Assembly: GCF_003722335.1 (NCBI RefSeq) | Contig: NZ_CP026100.1 | Coordinates: 5,306,001-5,370,000 of the forward strand | From: Caulobacter flavus | GTDB taxonomy: Bacteria; Pseudomonadota; Alphaproteobacteria; Caulobacterales; Caulobacteraceae | Reading direction: 5' to 3' | Length of the DNA stretch: 64,000 nucleotides | In this document: piece after piece, positions 40,992 to 48,821 of the stretch | How the letters are laid out: each line of letters begins with the position of its first letter | How positions within the stretch are numbered: position 1 is the first letter of the stretch | Position numbers and translations under genes: made by a program | Notes under the pieces: model-generated | What the model was told of the DNA's origin: nothing | What the model saw: only the letters and a program-made list of their open reading frames with translations | Database searches by the model: none

Positions 40992-42902
40992 ATGCGCTTC
41001 GACGACCGCTTCCTTGAAGAATTGAAGTCCCGCCTTCGCCCCTCCGACGTGGTCGGAAAGACGGTGAAGCTGCGGCGGCAGGGTCGCGAGTACGCGGGGC
41101 TGTCGCCCTTCACCAAGGAGAAGAGCCCGTCGTTCTTCGTCAACGACGACAAGGGCTTCTATCACTGCTTCTCCAGCGGCAAGCACGGCGACATCATCAG
41201 CTTCCTGCAGGAGACCGAGCGCCTCACCTTCTCCGAGGCGGTCGAGCGGCTGGCCGCCGAGGCCGGCATGTCTCTGCCCGAGCCCGACGCCCGCGCCGCC
41301 CAGGACGACCGCAAGCGCGCGGGACTGGGCGACTGGATGGAGCTGGCCGCCGCCTGGTTCGAGGCCGAGCTGCGCCGGCCCGTGGGCAAGGACGCCCGCG
41401 CCTATCTCGATCGCCGCGCCCTGCCCGAGGACCAGTGGAGCCGTTTCCGCATCGGCTTCGCGCCGAACGGCCGCATGGCGCTGAAGGACTATCTGGTCGC
41501 CAAGGGCGCCAAGCCCGGCGACCTGGTGGAGGCGGGCCTGCTGATCGCGCCCGAGGACGGCGGCGCGCCCTATGACCGCTTCCGCGACCGGATCATCTTT
41601 CCGATCACCGACACGCGGGGCAAGGTCGTCTCGTTCGGCGGCCGGGCCATGGATCCCAACGCCCGCGCCAAGTACCTGAACGGCCCCGAGACCAGCCTCT
41701 TCCACAAGAGCCGCGTGCTCTACGGCCTCTACGACGCCCGCAAGATCCTGCACGCGGCCCAGGCCGCCGCGCCCAATGAACAGACGCCGATGCTGGTCGT
41801 GGAAGGCTACATGGACGTCGTGGCCTGCCAGCGGGCGGGCCTAGCGGCCGTGGCGGCCATGGGCACGGCCCTGACCGAGGAGCAGATGGAGGCGCTGTGG
41901 CGCCTGCATCCCGAGCCCACCCTGTGCTTCGACGGCGACAAGGCCGGCCAGCGCGCCGCCAGCCGCGCCATCGACCGCGCCCTGCCGCTGCTCAAGCCCG
42001 GCCGCTCGTTCCGGTTCTCGATCGTCAGCGGCGGCAAGGACCCCGACGACGTGCTGCGCGAGCAGGGTCCCGCGGCGCTGAAGGCCCAGGTCACCCAGAC
42101 CACGCCCTTCGTCGAGGCGCTGTTCGTGCGCGAGCGCGACCTGGAGCCGCTGGACACCCCCGAACGCAAGGCCGGCCTCAAGCAGCGCCTGCGCGCGGCG
42201 GCCGGAACCATCGCCGACAAGGACCTGGCGGCCGCCTACAAGGACGACCTCTACGCCCGGCTCGATCTCCTCTTCCCCAAGCCGGCCTATGGCGGCGGGC
42301 AAGGCGGCGGCCAGGGCGGAGACCGCCCCTACACCCCGCGCGGCGGCGGCGGTGGCGGCGGCTGGAAAGGCCGCGAGCGCGGTCCGCCCGATCCCGGCAT
42401 CCGCGGCGTCGCTCGCGAGCAGATCGGCCGCCGGCTCAACCCCTTCCACGCGGCCGTGGCCATCGCCGCCGTCGACCACCCGGCCTGGGCGCGTCCCTAT
42501 GACGAGGCCCTGGAGCGGATCGGCTTCGGCGAAGCGCGCCTCAAGCGCCTGGCCCACGAGATCTTCGAGGCGCTGATCGACGACATCGGCGAGGACACGC
42601 CGTTCCGCGACATCCTGGTCCGCAAGGGCTGGGGCGAGGAGCTGGCCGAACTCGACCGCCTGGCGCTGACCCTCAAGCCGCCGTTCCTCGACCCGAAGAT
42701 GGACCGCGAGCGCGCCCGCGCCCTGTGGGCCGCCTGCTACGAGGCCATCGTCGAGGTCGGCGACGCCCAACGCGCCCTGCTGGCCATGCGCGAGGAGGCG
42801 GTCACCGCCGCCAGCCTGACCGCCACCCGCGACCTGCGCGACCGCATCGCCATCCTCGAACGCCAGATCAGCAACCTGGAATTCTGGCAGCCGGCGCACT
42901 AA
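40992..42902 (+). CDS. dnaG: DNA primase DnaG
   Basis: 636 residues. The N-terminal CHC2-type domain is recognisable (GLSPFTKEKSPSFFVNDDKG, then FYHCFSSGKHGD), but only one of the four usual zinc ligands remains (Cys in YHCF; the others are replaced by S, T and S). The TOPRIM core is intact (VVEGYMDVVACQRAG and LCFDGDKAGQRAA). A Gly-rich linker (YGGGQGGGQGGDRPYTPRGG, residues about 434-455) joins the C-terminal DnaB-interaction domain. DnaG makes the RNA primers for replication. No rpoD is visible downstream in the window. Confidence 0.97.
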   Translation: MRFDDRFLEELKSRLRPSDVVGKTVKLRRQGREYAGLSPFTKEKSPSFFVNDDKGFYHCFSSGKHGDIISFLQETERLTFSEAVERLAAEAGMSLPEPDARAAQDDRKRAGLGDWMELAAAWFEAELRRPVGKDARAYLDRRALPEDQWSRFRIGFAPNGRMALKDYLVAKGAKPGDLVEAGLLIAPEDGGAPYDRFRDRIIFPITDTRGKVVSFGGRAMDPNARAKYLNGPETSLFHKSRVLYGLYDARKILHAAQAAAPNEQTPMLVVEGYMDVVACQRAGLAAVAAMGTALTEEQMEALWRLHPEPTLCFDGDKAGQRAASRAIDRALPLLKPGRSFRFSIVSGGKDPDDVLREQGPAALKAQVTQTTPFVEALFVRERDLEPLDTPERKAGLKQRLRAAAGTIADKDLAAAYKDDLYARLDLLFPKPAYGGGQGGGQGGDRPYTPRGGGGGGGWKGRERGPPDPGIRGVAREQIGRRLNPFHAAVAIAAVDHPAWARPYDEALERIGFGEARLKRLAHEIFEALIDDIGEDTPFRDILVRKGWGEELAELDRLALTLKPPFLDPKMDRERARALWAACYEAIVEVGDAQRALLAMREEAVTAASLTATRDLRDRIAILERQISNLEFWQPAH

Positions 42903-42939
42903 GGCGCTCAGGCCCCTTTCCTCGTCACGAGGGGAAAAG

Positions 42940-43075
42940 ATCCTCCCCCTCTGGGGGAGGTGTCGCCAAAGGCGACGGAGGGGGGCCGTTCTCAGCTTCC
43001 AAGGCGCTGGCCGATCCCGCACCAACTCCCCCCACCGATCGCTACGCGATCACCTCCCCCACAGGGGGAGGTTCC
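42940..43075. repeat. Palindromic intergenic element (copy 5)
   Basis: Left end TCCTCCCCCTCTGGGGGAGG with GTCGCCAAAGGCGAC; right end GATCGCTACGCGATC and CCTCCCCCACAGGGGGAGG. The interior (CAGCTTCCAAGGCGCTGGCC, then CCGCACCAACTCCCCCCACC) is nearly the same as copy 6 read in reverse. The rest of the 464-bp gap (42903-43366) holds a small hairpin CCCCGC-GAAA-GCGGGG at 43101-43116 and nothing else I can identify. Confidence 0.85.
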
Positions 43076-43366
43076 TGGCTCCCGCACCCCACCCGCAAAA
43101 TCCCCGCGAAAGCGGGGACCCAGGCTTTTTCCGCCATCCACCATCATAGCACCCGCGCCTCTGGCCCCTCCGAGACAAATGATGCGGCGGAGCGGCAGGT
43201 GAAGCCGAAACGCTAAAACAAATCACGGTCTCCGGGTTCCGCCCGGCCGCTCCGCGCCTCCCCATCAGCTTTCGTGGATTTCCACGGGAATGCGAAGGCC
43301 CGTGCCTGCGCCCCTTTCCCTCGGCCGCAGCCTCTCCTACAGACATCGCCCAGCCGGAAGCCGCCC

Positions 43367-43816
43367 ATGACCGCCTATTCCACAGACGATGTCGCCCGCC
43401 TCGCCGAGCGCCTGCTCGACCGCAGCCTGCCCAAGGCCGAGTGGACCCACGCCGCCCACCTGACGGCCACCCTGCGCCTCGTCCGCACCCGCGACCAAGG
43501 CCTCGAACGCGACCTGCCGGGGATCATCCGCGCCTACAACGAGGCCGTCGGCGGCGTGAACGACGACAAGAGCGGCTATCACGAGACCATCACCCAGGCC
43601 TATCTGGCCGCCATCCGCGCTTTCGCCGCCGCCCTGCCGGCCGGAACCGACGACGGCGCGGCCGCCGCCCGCCTGCTGGCCACGCCGCTTGGCGACAAGG
43701 CCTGGCCGCTGGCCTTCTGGTCGCGCGAGCGGCTGTTCAGCGCCGAGGCCCGCCGCGGCTGGGTCGATCCCGACCTCGCGCCGCTGGAGCACGCGCCGCC
43801 CGAGGCCTCGCGATGA
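43367..43816 (+). CDS. Conserved hypothetical protein with paired His motifs
   Basis: 149 residues from ATG 43367, chosen because upstream in-frame sequence is repeat-like. The N-terminal helix-rich part has SLPKAEWTHAAHLTATLRLV and the middle has DKSGYHETITQAYLAAIRAF. The His residues in THAAH and GYHET resemble metal-site helices in DinB-like or hemerythrin-like four-helix bundles, but I cannot name the family. The stop overlaps the next start as ATGA, so it is translationally coupled to the DUF1294-type membrane protein. Confidence 0.7.
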   Translation: MTAYSTDDVARLAERLLDRSLPKAEWTHAAHLTATLRLVRTRDQGLERDLPGIIRAYNEAVGGVNDDKSGYHETITQAYLAAIRAFAAALPAGTDDGAAAARLLATPLGDKAWPLAFWSRERLFSAEARRGWVDPDLAPLEHAPPEASR

Positions 43817-44094
43817 CGCTGATCGTCGGCCTGGTCCTGCTGGCGGCCAACCTGTTCTGCTTCCTGCTGTTCGCCCACGACAAGGCCGCCGCCGTGCATG
43901 GCGAGCGGCGGGTGCCCGAGCGGCTGCTGCTGCTGTCGGCGGCGATGTGCGCCGCGCCCGGCGCGCTGCTGGCCCAGCGCTGGCTGCGCCACAAGACCCG
44001 CAAGCAGCCGTTCGGCGCCTGGCTGACCCTGATCGTCTTCGCCCAGGCCTGCGCCCTCGCCGGCCTCGTCGTGCTGGCCTTCCAGCCGGAGTGA
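43813..44094 (+). CDS. Small membrane protein of the DUF1294 type
   Basis: 93 residues from ATG 43813. It has hydrophobic segments at about residues 3-21, 38-55 and 70-90, and the signature FAHDKAAAVHGERRVPERLL followed by APGALLAQRWLRHKTRKQPF, which matches DUF1294 proteins. Function is unknown. It is coupled to the upstream gene by an ATGA overlap and followed 57 bp later by the HPP-CBS gene. Confidence 0.85.
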   Translation: MTLIVGLVLLAANLFCFLLFAHDKAAAVHGERRVPERLLLLSAAMCAAPGALLAQRWLRHKTRKQPFGAWLTLIVFAQACALAGLVVLAFQPE

Positions 44095-44150
44095 TCCCTG
44101 GTGCAGCGAAATTCGGCGCCATCCTTGACCCGCATCGCCTATCAAGCGCC

Positions 44151-45254
44151 ATGACCGCCCTTCCGACCCAGCGCCTGCTGACCCTGCTTCGCGGCAAGAC
44201 GCCCATCCGCCCGCTCGACGCGCTGAAGGGCGGCGGCGGCGCGCTGCTGGGGCTGCTGTTCGCGGGGCTGCTGGGACGCTTCGCGGTCGGCGGCGGCGAC
44301 TGGCTGCATCCGCTGCTGGTCGCGCCGATCGGGGCCTCGGCGGTGCTGGTCTTCGCCGTGCCGGCCAGCCCCCTGGCCCAGCCGCGCGGCGTGATCGGCG
44401 GCAACGTCGTCTCGGCCTTCATCGGCATCACCGTGGCCATGCTGCTGCCGCACCAGCCGCTGATCGCCGCGCCCCTGGCCGTGGGCCTGGCCATCGCCGC
44501 CATGATCCTGCTGGGCTGCCTGCATCCGCCCGGCGGCGCGGTGGCCCTGATCACCGTCATCGGCGGCCCGGCCGTGACCAAGGCCGGCTATCTCTTCGCG
44601 CTCAATCCGGTGGCCGTGGACTCGGTGCTGCTGGTGCTAGCGGGCATGGCCTACAACCGCCTGGTCGGCCGCTCCTATCCGCACAGGGCCCCTGCCCCGC
44701 CGCCCAGCCCGCACGGCACGGCCGATCCCCTGCCCGCCTCGCGCATCGGCTACGACGCCGGCGACCTGGACAAGGCCCTGGCCCGCTACGGCGAACTGCT
44801 CGACGTCAGCCGCGAAGACCTCGACGTGCTGTTCCGCGAGGTCGAGATCCAGGCCCACCAGCGCCTGCATTCGCAGATCCGCTGCGGCGAGGTGATGTCG
44901 CGCGACGTCATCCGCCTGGACCGCACCCAGTCGGCCGAAAGCGCCCTGGCCTTCCTGCAGCGGCACGACCTGCGCGCCGCCCCCGTGGTCGACGAGGAAG
45001 GCCGGGTCATCGGCATGGCCCGCCGCGCCGAACTGCAGGCCAACCGCCGCCGCACCGTCGAAGCGGCGCTGGACCCGTTCGTGCACCGGGTGCGCGAAGG
45101 CACGCCGATCGCCGCCCTGCTGCCGATCCTGTCCAGCGGCCAGACCCACGAGGCCATGGTCGTCGACGGCGACCGCAAGCTTGTGGGCGTCATCACCCAG
45201 ACCGACCTGATCGCCGTGCTCTACCGCGCGCACATCGTCGAGAGCGTGCTGTAG
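44151..45254 (+). CDS. HPP-family membrane protein with C-terminal CBS pair
   Basis: 367 residues from ATG 44151. Residues about 30-170 form the HPP membrane domain with four or five helices and the name-giving LGCLHPPGGAVALITVIGG; the N-terminal helix pair contains LLVAPIGASAVLVFAVPASP. Residues about 240-360 are two CBS motifs (CGEVMSRDVIRLDRTQSAES; VVDEEGRVIGMARRAELQAN; VVDGDRKLVGVITQTDLIAV), which bind adenosyl nucleotides and probably gate the membrane part. HPP proteins have been linked to nitrite or other anion transport, but that is not certain here. Confidence 0.9.
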   Translation: MTALPTQRLLTLLRGKTPIRPLDALKGGGGALLGLLFAGLLGRFAVGGGDWLHPLLVAPIGASAVLVFAVPASPLAQPRGVIGGNVVSAFIGITVAMLLPHQPLIAAPLAVGLAIAAMILLGCLHPPGGAVALITVIGGPAVTKAGYLFALNPVAVDSVLLVLAGMAYNRLVGRSYPHRAPAPPPSPHGTADPLPASRIGYDAGDLDKALARYGELLDVSREDLDVLFREVEIQAHQRLHSQIRCGEVMSRDVIRLDRTQSAESALAFLQRHDLRAAPVVDEEGRVIGMARRAELQANRRRTVEAALDPFVHRVREGTPIAALLPILSSGQTHEAMVVDGDRKLVGVITQTDLIAVLYRAHIVESVL

Positions 45255-45284
45255 CCAGATCCCTCCCTTACCTGTCAGCCCGTC

Positions 45285-45309
45285 CATTCCCGCCACTAGG
45301 GCGGGAATG
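45285..45309. terminator. Hairpin between convergent HPP-CBS and chemoreceptor genes
   Basis: CATTCCCGCC (45285-45294) with GGCGGGAATG (45300-45309), loop ACTAG. It lies 30 bp from one stop codon and 17 bp from the other and could act for both strands, but there is no strong T-tract. Same sequence family as the repeat at 36391. Confidence 0.45.
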
Positions 45310-45326
45310 ACGGGAGGTCAGGGGGT

Positions 45327-47546
45327 CTAAGCCGCCACCCGACGTCGACTGGCCGCCTGGCCCAGCGTGAAGCGCCCGACCAGGGCCTCCAGCCGCGCGC
45401 CCTGGCCCGCCAGGGCCTGGTCGGCGACGCGGGCCTGGTCGACCATGGCCAGGTTCTCCTGGGTGAAGCGCTCCATCTCGGCGACCTCGGCGTTGACCGC
45501 CGACAGGCCTTGGGCCTGCTCGCGCACAGACGCGGCGATGCGGGTGGCGGCCGCGTCGATGCCGGCCATCTGGCTGGCTACGCCGTGCAGGGCCGAGCCG
45601 GTGCGCTCGACCAGGCCGACGCCGGCCTCGACGCGCTGGGCCGAGGCGCCGATCAGGGCCTTGATCTCCTTGGCCGAGCCGGCCGAGCGCTGGGCCAGGG
45701 CCCGCACCTCCTGGGCGACCACGGCGAAGCCGCGACCGGCGTCGCCGGCCCGGGCGGCCTCGACCCCGGCGTTCAGCGCCAGAAGATTGGTCTGGAAGGC
45801 GATCTCGTCGATCAGCCCGACGATGTCGCCGATCTGGCGGGCCGAGGCGTCGATCTCGCCCATGGTGGCGGCGGCCTGGCTGACCACCGCTCCGCCCTGG
45901 TCGGCCTCGGCGCGGGCCGAAGCCACCAGGCGCCGCGTCTCGTCGGCCCCGCCGGCGGCCTCGCCCACGGCCTCCGTGATCTCGTTCAGCGAGCCGGCGG
46001 CCCGCTCGATGCCGGCGGCCTGGCGTTCGGTGCGGCTGGCCAGCTCGCCCGAGGCCCGGCTGAGCGCGGTGGTGGCCTCGCCTATGGCGGCGCTGGCCTC
46101 GGCGATCTCGCCGATGGCCTGCTCCAGGCTCTCGACGGCGGTGTTGAAGTCACGGCGCAGGGGTTCGTAGACCTCGGCGAACGGGCCCTCGATGCGACGG
46201 CCAAGATCGCCTTCGGCCACGGCGGCCAGGGCATCGCCGACCTCGCGCACCACTTCGGTCTGCTCGTCGATCGACAGCGTCAGGGCGGCGGCGCGATCGC
46301 GGTCGGCGTCGGCGGCGCGGCGCAGGCCTTCCTGCTCCTCGCGCATGGCCTGGGCGCGGGCCAGCTCCAGCCGCAGCTTGTCGAGGGCGCGGGCGATGGC
46401 GCCGATCTCGTCGGCGCGGCCGGCTTCGGCCACCGGCCGGTCGTAGCGATGCTCGGCCAGTTCTCCCACCGCCCCGCGCAGCGCAAGCAGCGGCTGGGCG
46501 ATGACCTTGCGCGAGGCCAGGGCCAGCACGCCCAGAGCGCAGAGCAGCAGCACCAGGCCGCCGACCGCCAGGCCCAAAGCCAGCTTCCGGGCGGGCGCCA
46601 GCAGGGCCTCGTCGGTGACGTCGACCACCATGGCCCAGGTCGCGCCGGAGGCCAGGCGCACCGGCGCCACAAGGCGTTCGGCCGACTTGTCGCCGATCTT
46701 CACGCCGGTGACCGTGGCCGCCTCGCCGCCGGCGATCACGGCCTTGATCGTGTCGAGGCCCGGATCGGCGTAGGCCTTCATCCGCAGATCGGCCTGCGGG
46801 TGCGACACCCAGAGGCCGCCGGGCGAGACCAGCATGGCCCGGCCGTCGTCGAAGGGCTTCAGCGCGTTCAGCCGGCCGGCGATGTCGTCCAGAGCCAGGT
46901 CCGCGCCCATCACGCCCACGGTCTTGCCGCCGACCACCACCGGATAGGTGATCGAGGTCATCAGCAGCATTCGGGTCTCGCCGCCGTCGGTGATGTTGTC
47001 GCGATAGGGCTCCAGGATCGCCGGGCGGCCGCTGCCGAAGCTGGTGGTGAAGAAGTCCTCGGTGAACTCGGCGTCCTCGCCCTGCTCCATGCTCAGAGCA
47101 CCGCCGTTGCGCACCCAGTAGCCGATGAACCTGCCCTGCGGGGTCGAGCCCAGGTCGGCGCGGCCGGCGAAGGCGGCGTCGTCGCCCAGGGCGTCGGGCG
47201 CGAACATCAGCCAGGCGCCCAGCTGCGTGCGCGAGGCGTTCGAGACGGGCTTCAGCTGGGCCAGATAGACCGAGCGATCGCGCTGCCCCGCGGCGTAGGT
47301 GGCCGCGAACAGTCCGGCCGACGAGCGGACCACCGCGTCGGCGTCGTCGAGGTCGTTCTTGATCTCCTGCGCGGCCTGGGCCGTGACGCTGGCGGCGTAG
47401 CGCTGGGCCAGGCTCTTGACCGCCTTGCCGCTCTGCCAGGAAATCAGCAGCGAGCCGGCGATCAGCAGCGCCCCCAGCGCCGCCCCGCCGGCGGCCATCA
47501 TCTTGCCGGCCAGCGGCAGCCGGCCGAACGCACCACGCACACTCAT
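45327..47546 (-). CDS. Methyl-accepting chemotaxis protein with periplasmic dCache sensor
   Basis: 739 residues from ATG 47546, preceded by GGGGGATGAG. A transmembrane helix at about 16-36 is followed by a periplasmic double-Cache domain (WLMFAPDALGDDAAFAGRAD; SITYPVVVGGKTVGVMGADL), a second helix (LALGLAVGGLVLLLCALGVL), two HAMP units and the cytoplasmic signalling region. Its hairpin tip IGLIDEIAFQTNLLALNAGV-type motif and EAARAGDAGRGFAVVAQEVR are canonical. There is no C-terminal NWETF-type CheR tether. dCache receptors commonly bind amino acids or carboxylates; the ligand is not predictable here. Confidence 0.95.
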   Translation of the reverse strand: MSVRGAFGRLPLAGKMMAAGGAALGALLIAGSLLISWQSGKAVKSLAQRYAASVTAQAAQEIKNDLDDADAVVRSSAGLFAATYAAGQRDRSVYLAQLKPVSNASRTQLGAWLMFAPDALGDDAAFAGRADLGSTPQGRFIGYWVRNGGALSMEQGEDAEFTEDFFTTSFGSGRPAILEPYRDNITDGGETRMLLMTSITYPVVVGGKTVGVMGADLALDDIAGRLNALKPFDDGRAMLVSPGGLWVSHPQADLRMKAYADPGLDTIKAVIAGGEAATVTGVKIGDKSAERLVAPVRLASGATWAMVVDVTDEALLAPARKLALGLAVGGLVLLLCALGVLALASRKVIAQPLLALRGAVGELAEHRYDRPVAEAGRADEIGAIARALDKLRLELARAQAMREEQEGLRRAADADRDRAAALTLSIDEQTEVVREVGDALAAVAEGDLGRRIEGPFAEVYEPLRRDFNTAVESLEQAIGEIAEASAAIGEATTALSRASGELASRTERQAAGIERAAGSLNEITEAVGEAAGGADETRRLVASARAEADQGGAVVSQAAATMGEIDASARQIGDIVGLIDEIAFQTNLLALNAGVEAARAGDAGRGFAVVAQEVRALAQRSAGSAKEIKALIGASAQRVEAGVGLVERTGSALHGVASQMAGIDAAATRIAASVREQAQGLSAVNAEVAEMERFTQENLAMVDQARVADQALAGQGARLEALVGRFTLGQAASRRRVAA

Positions 47547-47653
47547 CTCATCCCCCGACTCGACTTGGACGCGAACAAGACGCGGGAAACCTTGCCGAAC
47601 GCTGAATGGCCAGCCATCGTCCACCCCCGTAGTCAGAAGGCGGAGAGCCCGGA

Positions 47654-48319
47654 ATGATCGTCGTCCATCACCTCAACAATTCGCGCAGCCAGCGCGTGCT
47701 CTGGCTGCTGGAGGAGCTGGGCGTTCCCTACGAGGTCAGGCGCTACGAGCGCGACGCCAAGACCATGCTGGCCCCGCCGGAGCTGCTGGCGATCCACCCG
47801 CTGGGCAAGTCGCCGGTGATCACCGACGGCGACAAGACAATCGCCGAGACCGGCGCCATCGTCGAATACATCCTCGACGCCTACGGGAACGGCCGCCTGA
47901 TCCCGCCGGCCGGCACGCCCGAGCGCCTTCGCTTCACCTACTGGCTGCACTACGCCGAGGGATCGGCCATGACCCCGCTGCTGCTGAAGCTGGTGTTCAC
48001 CGCCCTGCCCGCCCGCGCGCCCGGCCTGCTGAAGGGCCTGGTCAAGACCATCGCCGCCAAGGCCCAGTCCGGCTTCGTCGATCCTCAGCTGAAGAGCCAC
48101 ATCGACTACTGGAACGCCGAGCTGGCCAAGTCCGAATGGTTCGCCGGTTCGGCCTTCACCGCCGCCGACGTGATGATGAGCTTTCCCCTGGAGGCGGCCG
48201 TATCGCGCGCCGGGGCGGGCTCGCGCCCCAGGGTCAAGGCCTTCCTCGAGCGCATCCACGCACGTCCGGCCTATCGCGCCGCCCTCGAACGCGGCGGCGA
48301 GTACGCCTACGCCGACTGA
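47654..48319 (+). CDS. Glutathione S-transferase family protein
   Basis: 221 residues from ATG 47654. The thioredoxin-like N-terminal domain has the likely catalytic Ser/Asn region HHLNNSRSQRVLWLLEELGV and the glutathione-binding loop GKSPVITDGDKTIAETGAIV with the usual cis-Pro and the ETGAI turn. The all-helical C-terminal domain contains FTAADVMMSFPLEAA, the N-capping-box signature. These proteins conjugate or reduce small electrophiles with glutathione. The gene stands alone and is divergent from the chemoreceptor at 45327. Confidence 0.93.
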   Translation: MIVVHHLNNSRSQRVLWLLEELGVPYEVRRYERDAKTMLAPPELLAIHPLGKSPVITDGDKTIAETGAIVEYILDAYGNGRLIPPAGTPERLRFTYWLHYAEGSAMTPLLLKLVFTALPARAPGLLKGLVKTIAAKAQSGFVDPQLKSHIDYWNAELAKSEWFAGSAFTAADVMMSFPLEAAVSRAGAGSRPRVKAFLERIHARPAYRAALERGGEYAYAD

Positions 48320-48437
48320 CGAACGGGCTTGCAACTTTCGGCCGAGCGCAAAGCTGCGACATGGCGACGCTCGGCCGCGCTCTTAAGACTTCTCACACCA
48401 CGGCAGCGCAAAACCTCTCCCTCGAAGCCGCCAGTCC

Positions 48438-48821
48438 ATGGCTCAGCTTGCCCGGAGATCGAGTTTGTCCCTGTCGCGTGTTCGAACCTGGCGTGATCTG
48501 CTTCACGCCCTGGGTCGGACACTGGCCGCAACCTCCGCGATTATTTTGACTTTACTGGCCGTGACGTTGTCCAGCGCCTCGCCGCGCGACCCCGGCCGGG
48601 TCGCCGCGGTGTTCCCGCCCTGGTGGACCCCGGCCCGCGCGGCCGGCGCGGCCACCTCGGCCGGAGACATCTCCGGCGCCGGCGCCGTCCCCTTCATCCT
48701 GATCCTGCGCGGCGACCCGGCCACGCTCGGCGCGCGCCTGCGCGCCGCCGGCGCCCTCGTCCTGCTCGACCCCGACGCCGCCGGCGTCTGCGCCAAGACC
48801 GTCCTGGAGCCCCGTCCATGA
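48438..48821 (+). CDS. Membrane-anchored small protein coupled to a chemoreceptor gene
   Basis: 127 residues from ATG 48438. One hydrophobic helix (LAATSAIILTLLAVTLSSAS, about residues 29-48) anchors it, and the C-terminal 75 residues are probably periplasmic. The tail has VPFILILRGDPATLGARLRA and a single Cys in AGVCAKTV. The stop overlaps the start of the chemoreceptor gene as ATGA, so the two are very likely co-translated. I do not recognise the family; the context suggests a partner or sensor accessory. Confidence 0.7.
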   Translation: MAQLARRSSLSLSRVRTWRDLLHALGRTLAATSAIILTLLAVTLSSASPRDPGRVAAVFPPWWTPARAAGAATSAGDISGAGAVPFILILRGDPATLGARLRAAGALVLLDPDAAGVCAKTVLEPRP

